A DNA stretch of 64,000 nt from Geomonas anaerohicana (GTDB taxonomy: Bacteria; Desulfobacterota; Desulfuromonadia; Geobacterales; Geobacteraceae), in assembly GCF_016458305.1 (NCBI RefSeq), contig NZ_JAEMHL010000008.1, positions 62,001 through 126,000 of the forward strand. The letters run 5' to 3'. The position numbers and the translations under genes are program-made. Below the pieces are notes generated by a model. That model was not told the origin of the DNA. It was given only the letters and a program-made list of their open reading frames with translations, and searched no databases. Shown piece after piece: positions 34,836 through 42,979 of the stretch (positions are counted from its first letter, which is position 1; each line of letters starts with the position of its first letter).

Positions 34836-36314
34836 TCAACCGCCATTTACGCTGCTGACAAGTCCTTGCTGGTCCATGTGTTCGATACCGCTCCAGTAGA
34901 TCGGCCAGTTCAGGTCCGTTACGGGGTTGTAAAGGGTATCGCTCAGCGAGCCGGGGGCATTGTGCCCGGAATAATAGTACCCGCGGTAGAGCGCCCGCTT
35001 GGTGCCGTCTGCTGCCAGAGCGGGAGTAAGTGCCGCAAGGGAAAGGCCCAAATCCCCCTGCAGGGCGTATGAGACCGAGAACCAGTAATACGCGGAGAAC
35101 TGGGCGGCAGCGGCAGCGAGGTCGCAGTTGAAGGCGCAGAAGTCGGTAGGCTTAAGGGCTCTGCCGGAAATGGTAAACGTCTTGAATGCCGGGTTGTTGC
35201 CGAAGTACGGGGCTATAGCCGGTGTTATTTCGATCGTATCGGAAGACGGCAAGACACGGTACTCGTCCATGTGGGTGTGCCCGGCAAGCGCCAGGGATAC
35301 CAGCCCCGGGTAATTCGCCAGTATCTGCAAAAATCGCGTCTGATACTGCGGCACCCACATCATGGTGGCGCCGGCGATGTGGCCATTGCTGTCGATGTTG
35401 GCGGGCTTCGCGGTAGTGCCGATATCCGCACCGGGAGGGGCGTGCATCAGGAGCCACACCTTCTTACCGGCAACCGTTGCGGCGGCGAGCCTCGCGTCGA
35501 GCCAATCCAGTTGAGCGGCCACAGCGGCGTCATTGGCGCCGGGAGTGGACGCGACCAGCGGAGAAAAGATGATGGTATTGAGACCGATCACCATCAGGTT
35601 GGTTCCGGCCGGTTCCACGGCATAATACCCGCCGGCAGTGAAGGTGGTCAGGAACGCCTGACGGTCACCGATACCGTTCAGGAAGGTGCGGTAAAAAAGT
35701 TCCGCCGTGTTGGAAAGAAAGCTGCTGTCCGGCCCGTACCCGGTGTAGGAATCGCCGTTTCCGACCGCGAAGAATACCGGGAGGTCGCCGACCGCCGATC
35801 TCACCTGATCCAGGAAAAAGGCGACCGCCTTGTCCGTGAAAGCCTTCATGGATGCGACATCTGCATTGTCACGGGGGACCAGGGTTCCGTTGAGGAAGTG
35901 ATAAAAAAGCTGCGGCAGGCCGTGCCCGAGGATGTCGCCGGTGAAGATCACGAACGGGCTCGAGGCGAGGTTCTGCCTGATCCCTGCCAGCGCAAGCTTG
36001 AGCAAAGGGTAGTTGCTGTCTTTGCCATATGCCGCAGGCGCGGTCATGCCCGAACTCCGGAACACGGCGTCCCAGTCGCCTGCTTCGGCCGAGACCAGCG
36101 CCGAAAAGAGTGCGGGATCGTACAACGGGTTGAAGTGAACATCCGAGAAGACCAGCAGCGGGAAGTCGTTGCCTCTTGTGTCTGAACTGCTGCCGCAGGC
36201 GCTGTTAAAGACGCCGAGATAGATACCTGCAATCGTCCCGGCAGAATACCTCACGAAGTCCCGCCTGCTGATACCTGCCGGCCTCTGGCCGTCCTTTTCT
36301 GCCGCTTCGTTCAT
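34836..36314 (-). CDS. Tat-exported metallophosphoesterase, acid-sphingomyelinase-like
   Basis: 492 residues from ATG 36314 (GGGGAGGG nine bases upstream); an ATG nine codons earlier lacks a ribosome site. Twin-arginine signal ISRRDFVRYSAG followed by a hydrophobic stretch and NSACGS. Metal-ligand motifs in order: FSDVHFNPLYD, FTGDILGHG, VGNGDSYTG (in place of the usual GNHE), LMHAPPG and AGHTHMDEY. The GN-GD-x-YTG variation and length fit the acid sphingomyelinase-like phosphodiesterases. It probably hydrolyses an extracytoplasmic phosphodiester; substrate unknown. A second Tat metallophosphoesterase lies 48 bases upstream in the same orientation. Confidence 0.85.
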   Translation of the reverse strand: MNEAAEKDGQRPAGISRRDFVRYSAGTIAGIYLGVFNSACGSSSDTRGNDFPLLVFSDVHFNPLYDPALFSALVSAEAGDWDAVFRSSGMTAPAAYGKDSNYPLLKLALAGIRQNLASSPFVIFTGDILGHGLPQLFYHFLNGTLVPRDNADVASMKAFTDKAVAFFLDQVRSAVGDLPVFFAVGNGDSYTGYGPDSSFLSNTAELFYRTFLNGIGDRQAFLTTFTAGGYYAVEPAGTNLMVIGLNTIIFSPLVASTPGANDAAVAAQLDWLDARLAAATVAGKKVWLLMHAPPGADIGTTAKPANIDSNGHIAGATMMWVPQYQTRFLQILANYPGLVSLALAGHTHMDEYRVLPSSDTIEITPAIAPYFGNNPAFKTFTISGRALKPTDFCAFNCDLAAAAAQFSAYYWFSVSYALQGDLGLSLAALTPALAADGTKRALYRGYYYSGHNAPGSLSDTLYNPVTDLNWPIYWSGIEHMDQQGLVSSVNGG

Positions 36315-36362
36315 CCGGATACCCTCCCCGAAAACTCCCATGGTTGTGTCACTTGGTCACTG

Positions 36363-38168
36363 TTACACCGGCGTCCCCAGCGCGGCGATGGTCCCCTGCA
36401 TGGCAGGCGACAACTGAACCACCAGTTCCGCGTTGATCGCGTGCGAGGATGCATCGGCGAGCGTGCAGGCCGAGGTGATCCGCGCCGTTGCAATCGCCTT
36501 GCCTCGAGACGTGGCGGCTGGCGATAGCGCAGCGACTGCTGGGTCGACGTTGGTTACGACGATGGATATGGTGTTGTCGCTGTTGCGACAGATTTCGAAG
36601 GTCCGGAACTGCTGCGGGAAATCCCTCAGGGACGAGGTCTCCACTTCCCAGAAGCTGCGTGTCGGGTCGCCGGGGTGGATGTGCGGGGTGACGGTGTTCA
36701 TGTGGCGATGCCCGGAGATCCACATGAGGAGGTTCGGGTAATTCTGGAGCACGGCGAGCAGCGACAGGTCGCTCACCACCGAGGTCGCCCCCGGAAAGGG
36801 CGCGGGGATAAACAGATTCATGAACGGCGGAGCCGCGTCCACCTGGCTCGGGTCGGTGACCAGATTCCTGTAGGGGTGAAACGGGATGTGGGCGGCGACG
36901 ATCATGAGCTGGTTATCGTCCTGGCCGGCCTGCAGTTCCTTTTTAAGCCAGTCGAGCCGTGGCTGATCGAGACACCCCGCGGCGTAATTGGGCTGGCCGG
37001 CTCCCTTTACCGTGTCGTCGAGCACGATCACCTTGATCGGCACATCCTGCCTGGGCACGAAGCTGTAGCAGGCGAAACCGCTGCCCAGGGCCGGATCGAC
37101 CAGGTTGAAGCCGTGGCCGACCGGGGCAGACGCGGTGTCGAAGAACTCCTGCGTCCAGCTGCTGCCCGTCTCGGTAAGCGTGGAGAGCGCCCGGCGGCGC
37201 GGGTCGGCTGCAACGGTCGGGGCTGTGGGAAAGTCTGCCTCCGGTCCGGACCGGATCACAGCTCCTAACGGGTCGGAACCGTCGATCACGCCCATGTAAT
37301 AGCCGCTTCGGTCGATGGCCCCGGAGCTGGGGCCTCCCAGATCCATGTTGAGGACGGTGCCGGAAGTACGAGCCGCCAAGGTCTTGGCATCCTCGTAACA
37401 GGACCCCATCCAGAACTGGTCGTGGTTGCCGATCACCTGATACCAGGGGATCGATCTGTCGAGCCCTGCTGCCTGGAAAGTGCGCTGGTAATCGATGCTG
37501 CGGGCTCCGCGGTGGTCTCCGGAACTGGGAGTGATCACCTTGCCGTCGATGACATCGATGTACCATCTGAGCTCGTTGTACTGGGAGTTGTTGCAGGCGT
37601 CCCCCAGGAAAATCGCGAAATCAAACGGGGAGTTCTTGTGCAGTGCGTTGGCGGTCTGGATGGCCGCATCGAGCACCTGGGTCGAGGCGAGCAGGACCGG
37701 GGAGTAGGCCGACGAATTTCCAGTCGGTCCAAACGGTGCCGACCAACCGATATACAGAGGCTGGGCCGGTGATTCCTTGTCGGCGATGTGGATATCGGTC
37801 ATGGCAAAGAAGGACAAAAGACGGGCGGCCTTTGGCGCATCGGCGTAATCCGGGGCGATGCTTTTCCAAACGGCATGCGGCAGCCCCGGCCCCACCTGCC
37901 ACGCGTCGTAGCCATATTCCGAGTAGAGCGCCAGGTCCCGCGGGTTGATCAGGGGAGCGGCGGGAGGGACGGGGACGGGCATTATCTGTTGTTGCGCTGT
38001 AGTGAAAACGTCTTTGGCGATGGGCCATCGGCGCACCGGCGTGTTCGTGTTGGAGCCGCCGCATCCGGCGATGGACATGCCGAGGTAGCAGCCTGCCATG
38101 GTCCCGATGGAGTACTTGATGAACTCCCGCCGCGTTACCCCTCCAGCCTTTTCCGAATCGTCATCCAT
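36363..38168 (-). CDS. Tat-exported metallophosphoesterase
   Basis: 601 residues from ATG 38168 (AAGGAGATG upstream). Twin-arginine signal VTRREFIKYSIG, hydrophobic core, then SIAGCGGS, a possible lipobox. Calcineurin-like motifs: MTDIHIADKE, LGDACNN, VIGNHDQFW, AAHIPFHPY and SGHRHMNT. It is upstream of, and co-oriented with, the metallophosphoesterase at 34836, but the two are not close in sequence and may be co-transcribed. Likely a periplasmic phosphatase or phosphodiesterase; no direct evidence of substrate or phosphate control. Confidence 0.85.
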   Translation of the reverse strand: MDDDSEKAGGVTRREFIKYSIGTMAGCYLGMSIAGCGGSNTNTPVRRWPIAKDVFTTAQQQIMPVPVPPAAPLINPRDLALYSEYGYDAWQVGPGLPHAVWKSIAPDYADAPKAARLLSFFAMTDIHIADKESPAQPLYIGWSAPFGPTGNSSAYSPVLLASTQVLDAAIQTANALHKNSPFDFAIFLGDACNNSQYNELRWYIDVIDGKVITPSSGDHRGARSIDYQRTFQAAGLDRSIPWYQVIGNHDQFWMGSCYEDAKTLAARTSGTVLNMDLGGPSSGAIDRSGYYMGVIDGSDPLGAVIRSGPEADFPTAPTVAADPRRRALSTLTETGSSWTQEFFDTASAPVGHGFNLVDPALGSGFACYSFVPRQDVPIKVIVLDDTVKGAGQPNYAAGCLDQPRLDWLKKELQAGQDDNQLMIVAAHIPFHPYRNLVTDPSQVDAAPPFMNLFIPAPFPGATSVVSDLSLLAVLQNYPNLLMWISGHRHMNTVTPHIHPGDPTRSFWEVETSSLRDFPQQFRTFEICRNSDNTISIVVTNVDPAVAALSPAATSRGKAIATARITSACTLADASSHAINAELVVQLSPAMQGTIAALGTPV

Positions 38169-38598
38169 GGGTTCATCTCCTTTTTGATGCAGAGAGGGGC
38201 CACCGTGGCTACAGTTTTCGCTGTCGGTCTTATGGTCGCGCCCGGTCAGGCAGTTTCTGTTCTTCAAAAGCAAGCTGTGGTGAGCGATCTAGAATGTTAT
38301 CGGCAGGCATTGCATTTCCTGAAACACTTACAGTAATGGCAAAAAGGTTCCGGGTCCTGCATTCGGTGGGGAATTTTGGGGATTTTTTGCGGACACAAAG
38401 CGTGCAGCAGGAGCGTAGCAAGGCGGTTATGTCAGTGCCGGAAGATGCGTCCAGTCTGGCTCGAAGGGTCATGCCACGCCGGGCATGAAAAAGGCCACCT
38501 CCGCCGGAAGATGGCCCACTTTGCCCCCGCTTTCGCACCCGAAAGCGTTTTTTACCCGATTCGGCATGTCGCCAAATGCTTTTACATCCCCTCGTTTA
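38169..38598. other. Non-coding stretch with orphan terminator block
   Basis: No convincing gene. A 64-codon plus-strand frame at 38294-38488 lacks a ribosome site. Near 38484-38515 a hairpin with AAAAA resembles the chemoreceptor terminator block, and the plus-strand terminator at 38528 has no gene in front of it. Confidence 0.4.
38528..38553 (+). terminator. Orphan plus-strand terminator
   Basis: CGCTTTCG and CGAAAGCG form a perfect 8-bp stem with a CACC loop, then TTTTTT. No plus-strand gene ends here. The block upstream of it is similar to 32896-32948, so it may be a copied terminator region or mark a small RNA. Confidence 0.6.
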
Positions 38599-39417
38599 TT
38601 CCGGGGACACAATACCTATTGTTAATTGACTCATTAACCTTCAAACGTTTAGGTTCCTTTCGACGGCCTGCCAGGCTTTTTCTTGCTTAGGTCACGACCA
38701 GTGATCCTTTCTACCTTTAGCAAGAAGTCATCATTGCCAAGTGGCCTACCGGTTCTAAAGCGTTCACGAAGCTGCTTGTCTACATCCTCATTTCCCTCTG
38801 TGAGAATCTCACGCCAATTATTAACCAATCCCTTAAGAGTCCGGTCCTTGACGAGAGGATCAGAGCCCCTGACACCCACATGGAAACGGGCACTGGACCA
38901 TTCATAGTCCCAAGCCGCATTGACCATTTTTGCGCGCACCGGGTTTAGGTTGACATACCTGGCCGCAGCAATGAGATGAAGTTCATCTAAAACGCAGGAT
39001 CCAAAGCGTCCCTGGAATAAATATCCTCTGACATCCTCGCGGAAGTTTTTCATTCGAGTGTACGACCTGTGAGCCTCCCCAAACGCGCGTGCCAAAGACA
39101 ACTCCGTCTCAGGAACCACGATGAAGTGAACATGGTTGGTCATCAGGCACCAGGCAAGGATCTCGACGCCGCTATCATCGGTGTGTTTTTTTAGAAATTG
39201 CAGGTAAGCGCAGCGGTCATCGTCGCTGTCGAAGATGCCCATCGACCTGACGCCTCTCTGCGTTACATGATGGGGATGTCCGGGAACTACGACCCTGGAA
39301 ATGCGTGCCATCACAGCAGAATACAAGGACCAACTAATGTGTCAAGATTCAATCTGTATTATGTCCCCGGAAAAGCGCAATCTGTATTATGTCCCCGGAA
39401 AAGCGATGTCCCCGGAA
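38599..39417 (-). mobile_element. RAYT transposase unit with inverted flanking repeats
   Basis: TTCCGGGGACACAATAC (38599-38615) on the left is the inverse of GTATTATGTCCCCGGAA on the right (39356-39372), with one mismatch. The right copy is repeated at 39384-39400 and in part at 39406-39417 (28-base period, AAAAGCGCAATCT between). The transposase at 38649 lies between. This fits a domesticated or semi-mobile REP-type element rather than a classical IS. Confidence 0.65.
38649..39311 (-). CDS. REP-associated tyrosine transposase (RAYT, Y1_Tnp/IS200-like)
   Basis: 220 residues from ATG 39311. Begins MARISRVVVPGHPHHVTQRG, the usual RAYT N terminus. The HUH motif is HVHFIVVP, and the conserved block RYVNLNPVRAKMV followed by WSSARFHVG is present. 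The catalytic Tyr is probably in the YVNLNP or preceding helix. The C terminus (DLSKKKPGRPSKGT) is basic. Y1 enzymes of this type act on short palindromic repeats as single strands; those flanking it here are likely substrates. A ribosome site is not obvious, so expression may be low. Confidence 0.9.
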   Translation of the reverse strand: MARISRVVVPGHPHHVTQRGVRSMGIFDSDDDRCAYLQFLKKHTDDSGVEILAWCLMTNHVHFIVVPETELSLARAFGEAHRSYTRMKNFREDVRGYLFQGRFGSCVLDELHLIAAARYVNLNPVRAKMVNAAWDYEWSSARFHVGVRGSDPLVKDRTLKGLVNNWREILTEGNEDVDKQLRERFRTGRPLGNDDFLLKVERITGRDLSKKKPGRPSKGT

Positions 39418-39476
39418 AAGCGCCGGAAAAGCGCCCAGTCCCGCGGACCGGAATGCCCGGGAGCGTGGCTCCCGAT

Positions 39477-40508
39477 TCAGCAGCCCCATTTAGTGTAGGA
39501 GGATAGGTTGCCCCAATTGACGTAGACGGGATATTTCTTACTTGAAGCTTCTTTGACTATGGAAACAAATTTAGGGAAATCATCGTTCTCGACGTTTGAA
39601 AAAATATCCAAATCTTGTGAAGCATTCCCCTCTACTCTTACCTCATTAAAAGACACCCCGAAATTATACTTTACGCCAAGCTCCAGGAACTTCTCAATTT
39701 CATGATAGTTATGTTTCATAACAGTCATGTTGATCATTACGCCACTAAACCTTTCCCTTATGGAGTTGATAAAGTCAAGAGCGCGTAGGAGGTCGTCCCA
39801 ACGGCCATTTTTCCTTATCAGCTCATAGGTCTCCTTTGAAGCTGCATCGATTGAGATGCCAATAAATGAGAAATTATTGTGCTTCACTTGGTCCCAGAAC
39901 TTCGGTAAAAGCAACCCATTGGTCAAAAGCTGTATTTTGGTTTCCGGATATTTGTGCCCTTCAAACGACATAAGCAGGTTTCGGGTATCCGTGCAAGCAA
40001 AGGGATCACCTGAACCACTTAAAGCGAGAGTTTTCAGCGTAGGAAGGTATTTGAATGCATCATCATAAGCCTTCTTCGTCAGATCCGTATCCGACTTCAT
40101 GCCTTTGCAGCAACACATGATGCAATCAAGATTGCATATATCCGAGTTACAAAAGTTAAAGACAGTAGGCATACTGGTCAAAGTAGTCCTGCCGGCAGTT
40201 ATTTCCTCGGCTATACTTCTGGTTATGCGTTGGTTTTTTACGAGATCATCGAGAGATTGAAATTTATTGTTGTGGATGAAATCTTGAACAAAAGGACAAG
40301 ACGGATCACAAGTATTTTCCCAATCACCTTTTAACAACTCCGACCGCATAAATCTGATGTAGTCGCCGTTCCATATTTCTGCAATAGTTTGAGTACCGAT
40401 ATTACCGATTTCTTTTTTTACGTGAGCCGGACAGCAGGAGAACACTTTCCCAAAAAAAGCAAATTCCATGAAGTAAAAAGGATAGAAACAGAAGGGTACT
40501 TTAGTCAT
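39477..40508 (-). CDS. Radical SAM protein with N-terminal SPASM-like segment
   Basis: 343 residues; ATG after GGAGAAATCAT. Residues 1-75 carry a SPASM-like cysteine pattern (CCPAHV...IGNIGTQTIAEIWN...CDPSCPF), normally found after the radical SAM domain. The radical SAM cluster motif CX3CX2C (CNLDCIMC) follows at about residue 128, then LSGSGDPFACTD (the GGE-like motif), ISIDAASKETYE and NMTVMKHN. The order is thus reversed relative to classic SPASM enzymes. It precedes no other gene and follows a methyltransferase gene; both are markedly AT-rich against neighbours, suggesting transfer. Substrate unknown; sugar, peptide or cell-envelope modification are all possible. Confidence 0.85.
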   Translation of the reverse strand: MTKVPFCFYPFYFMEFAFFGKVFSCCPAHVKKEIGNIGTQTIAEIWNGDYIRFMRSELLKGDWENTCDPSCPFVQDFIHNNKFQSLDDLVKNQRITRSIAEEITAGRTTLTSMPTVFNFCNSDICNLDCIMCCCKGMKSDTDLTKKAYDDAFKYLPTLKTLALSGSGDPFACTDTRNLLMSFEGHKYPETKIQLLTNGLLLPKFWDQVKHNNFSFIGISIDAASKETYELIRKNGRWDDLLRALDFINSIRERFSGVMINMTVMKHNYHEIEKFLELGVKYNFGVSFNEVRVEGNASQDLDIFSNVENDDFPKFVSIVKEASSKKYPVYVNWGNLSSYTKWGC

Positions 40509-40547
40509 ATGATTTCTCCAACGACACGGTGTTTCAGTGCAAGCCGG

Positions 40548-41213
40548 CTATTTCGTCGCTTTTGGGGACTTATGCGCCCATGCCCAATTTCCCTCTACCT
40601 TGAAGTCGGCATAATCCGGGTGCTGCTGGACAAGCAACCTGAAGATAGCTTCTACGTGCGGGTTGTCGCGTTCTTCATCAGAAAGTTGCGCATGAATGAT
40701 ACCGTCAGTCTGCTCTCTTCCAGTAGCACCATATGTCCACTTATAATCATCAAAAAGAATCCAGCCTCCCGGTTTCAGCAGTTTGTCGACACAGAAGAAG
40801 GCGAGTCCATCCACCGTCCAATTCTTACATCCATCGATATAACAAAAATCGTATTTCGGCACACACACCCCATTCACGGTGTTCCGCTCGATTTCCTGCT
40901 TTAGAAACCATGTGTAGGAGGTTTTTTCTCTCACAGGGGTTACATATGCGTCAAGGCCAACTCGTGCCGTTGTTTCCTCAATAGAAGGTTTCTGCCATGA
41001 TTTCGCCTTCTCCATATCCACGCTGGTCAAGTGGCCTTTCCCCATCTCATCAAGTGCAGCAGCTACGTAACAACTACTCACGCCATAGGCAAAACCCAGT
41101 TCAAGACACTCAGTCAGCTCGTTATTAATTATGAAGTCATAGACCTTTTTCCCCTCGTCGGGAGTCATAAAAAGAAGGCCCTCTAAGCGTTCTTTTATTA
41201 CTTCGAATTTCAT
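40548..41213 (-). CDS. Class I SAM-dependent methyltransferase (Methyltransf_24-like)
   Basis: 221 residues; ATG after AAAGGAG. The SAM-binding motif I is CLELGFAYGVSSCYVAAAL, followed by LTSVDMEKA, DFCYIDGCKNWTVDG and LKPGGWILFDDYKWTYG, as in small O-methyltransferase-like proteins. Thirty-nine bases upstream of the radical SAM gene, same strand, same AT-rich composition; the two probably form an operon for a modification pathway. The substrate cannot be told from the sequence. Confidence 0.85.
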   Translation of the reverse strand: MKFEVIKERLEGLLFMTPDEGKKVYDFIINNELTECLELGFAYGVSSCYVAAALDEMGKGHLTSVDMEKAKSWQKPSIEETTARVGLDAYVTPVREKTSYTWFLKQEIERNTVNGVCVPKYDFCYIDGCKNWTVDGLAFFCVDKLLKPGGWILFDDYKWTYGATGREQTDGIIHAQLSDEERDNPHVEAIFRLLVQQHPDYADFKVEGNWAWAHKSPKATK

Positions 41214-41429
41214 TCAGTTTCTCCTTTATACATTGCAGATGTCACGTGCTGCATTGGTAGCATGTAGCAGATGGCATGGACTGACATGGAGTGTTGAAAT
41301 GGGGGGATGCTAATCCGGCTGGTTTATATCATGAAAGCCGCAAACATGAAAGCTGATTTACATGTCACAGCGAGACGAGATGGCTTTGGGAACAGTGTGC
41401 TTGGTGGGTGCGATTTTTTGCAGGGTAAC

Positions 41430-41460
41430 AAAAAAGCCAGTTAGCTGTAAGCTAACTGGC
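41430..41460 (-). terminator. Terminator after the initiator tRNA
   Basis: Minus strand GCCAGTTAGCTTACAGCTAACTGGC, an 11-bp stem, followed by six T. It lies 12 bases past the CCA end of the tRNA. Confidence 0.9.
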
Positions 41461-41471
41461 CATTGTTGTTT

Positions 41472-41548
<77 letters not shown>

Positions 41549-41724
41549 TCATCGAGTCCCAACTTGTACCACAGCCGTTCCGGTGCCGTCAACCCTTTTT
41601 TGGGAAATAGTTTGAACAAATCAAAAAAAATCCCCGCTCGGCACCAACCGGCCGGGCAATAAAAGAACGGGGGAGGCGCCCTGAGGCACCTCCCCGTCCC
41701 GTTTCACCCTGCTGTTACGCCACC

Positions 41725-42468
41725 TTAGGGGAAGTTGATGTCCACCTGGGTGGTGAAGGTGTTCTTGCCGGCAAGCTGCTGGTCATTGTAGATGTCGTAG
41801 CCGAGGATCACCGAGACGTTCTTGGAGAAGGCCCAGGAGGCGCCGAAGCTGAAGGCGCCGACGGTGTTCTTGCCGCCCTGGTAGTCGGCGGCAAGCCAGA
41901 GCTTGTCGGAAATCTCGCTCATGGTGCGGTCCCAGGAGAGAAGCACGCCGTCATCCTTGGGCCCGATCACCTTGTCGTTGCCGAAGTAGTAGCCTGCGGA
42001 AAGACGGCCTATTACCGGCAGGGTCTTGGCGGCCAGGCCGTACACGATGTTCTGGTCGGTGCGGAAGGCGCTGTTCTTGTCGCCGTTGGTGCCGAAGCCG
42101 TAGCCGCCGACGGCCAGAGCCGGGGAGAGTTCGAACAGGGATCCTTCAGGGGTGCCGATCTTGGCATTGAAATAGATCGGCCTGCTGTCGTAGCCGTTCG
42201 AACCGCTGGTTATGTAGTCCACACCGACCTCGGCCTGGATCTTCTCGAAGGGGAGCACGCCCGCGGTGACACCGAGGTCGTAGACGTTGCCCACGCTGGA
42301 GTTGTTGGAGGTGCGGGTGTAGTTGTCGATACCGAGGTGCAGGCTCTTGAAGCCCTGGATGTCGGTGGAGGGAATCCAGATCTGGGTGGAGGGAGTCGCC
42401 ATAGCGATCCCGCTGGTTGCGATGGTCAGCGCCGTTGCCAAGATGAGGCTTTTAATGGTTCTTTTCAT
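41725..42468 (-). CDS. Outer-membrane beta-barrel-like exported protein
   Basis: 247 residues from ATG 42468 (AAAGGAGTAAGGAC upstream); the longer frame lacks a ribosome site. Signal peptide MKRTIKSLILATALTIATSGIAMA. The mature part alternates hydrophobic strand residues (GVTAGVLPFEKIQAEVGVDYITSG, ALAVGGYGFGTNGDKN, LSAGYYFGNDK, SVILGYDIYNDQ) with Gly-rich turns, as in small porin or transporter-like barrels, though the last residues are DINFP. No family assigned. The single gene has a leader of about 100 bases after an upstream terminator. Confidence 0.75.
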   Translation of the reverse strand: MKRTIKSLILATALTIATSGIAMATPSTQIWIPSTDIQGFKSLHLGIDNYTRTSNNSSVGNVYDLGVTAGVLPFEKIQAEVGVDYITSGSNGYDSRPIYFNAKIGTPEGSLFELSPALAVGGYGFGTNGDKNSAFRTDQNIVYGLAAKTLPVIGRLSAGYYFGNDKVIGPKDDGVLLSWDRTMSEISDKLWLAADYQGGKNTVGAFSFGASWAFSKNVSVILGYDIYNDQQLAGKNTFTTQVDINFP

Positions 42469-42574
42469 GTCCTTACTCCTTTGTAATTGTATTTCATTCT
42501 GTATTGGTGCTGCGTAGATCTCTTTGAGACTGATTACCGTTACGACTGAACATCCCCCTTTCACTGGATTGCAT

Positions 42575-42614
42575 AAAAAAAGGCGCCTCTCACCCATTAT
42601 GGAGAGGCGCCTTT
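42575..42614. terminator. Strong terminator upstream of the outer-membrane protein gene
   Basis: GGCGCCTCTC and GAGAGGCGCC make a perfect 10-bp stem; on the minus strand seven T follow. It cannot serve the gene at 41725, which starts downstream of it, so it ends an unseen minus-strand transcript or acts as an attenuator in a long leader. Confidence 0.75.
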
Positions 42615-42979
42615 GCCTGTCGTGCCTGCGGTCCCGTGCACTTCGTTGTGCTTCGTTACCTGGCCACCTTTTAGCAGAAGCTGTGCCACATTATCGTTTT
42701 CAGCATAAGCATCTACCATTACGGCTACTTAGACAAAATTGGCCGTTCAATGCGCCCGACACCCGTGACCCAAAACAGGCAGAAGCGCCTAATACTTGTG
42801 CAGCGGCAGGGGCTCCCGCGGCCGCCTCACCCCCCCGCGCGAACAGCCGTGCCGACCACAACGCGAACCGGCCTGGATATCGGTTTTTATGACCCTTTAT
42901 TTATTTGTAAAGCGGATCAAGAAAAGGTAGATTGTCCCGGTTGCAACGAGACCCGGCAGGCGCCGGGCGGAGGACGTAC
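42615..42979. other. Non-coding stretch between attenuator-like terminator and TauE gene
   Basis: No gene seen. The minus strand ahead of the terminator has GTGGCACAGCTTCTGC and GGTGGCCAGGTAACGAAGCACAACGAAGTGC segments that can fold, but I recognise no known riboswitch or small RNA class. Confidence 0.3.

Noticed and set aside
38294-38488. 64-codon plus-strand gene before the orphan terminator
   Set aside because: No ribosome-binding site, no signal or domain, and it overlaps a repeated terminator block.
39351-39440. CRISPR array remnant (28-base repeats)
   Set aside because: Only two and a half units without spacers, and they are the inverse of the sequence on the other side of the RAYT gene; they fit transposase target repeats.
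42615-42979. Cobalamin or SAM riboswitch upstream of the outer-membrane protein
   Set aside because: I looked for the conserved boxes of these classes on the minus strand and did not find them; left as unidentified.
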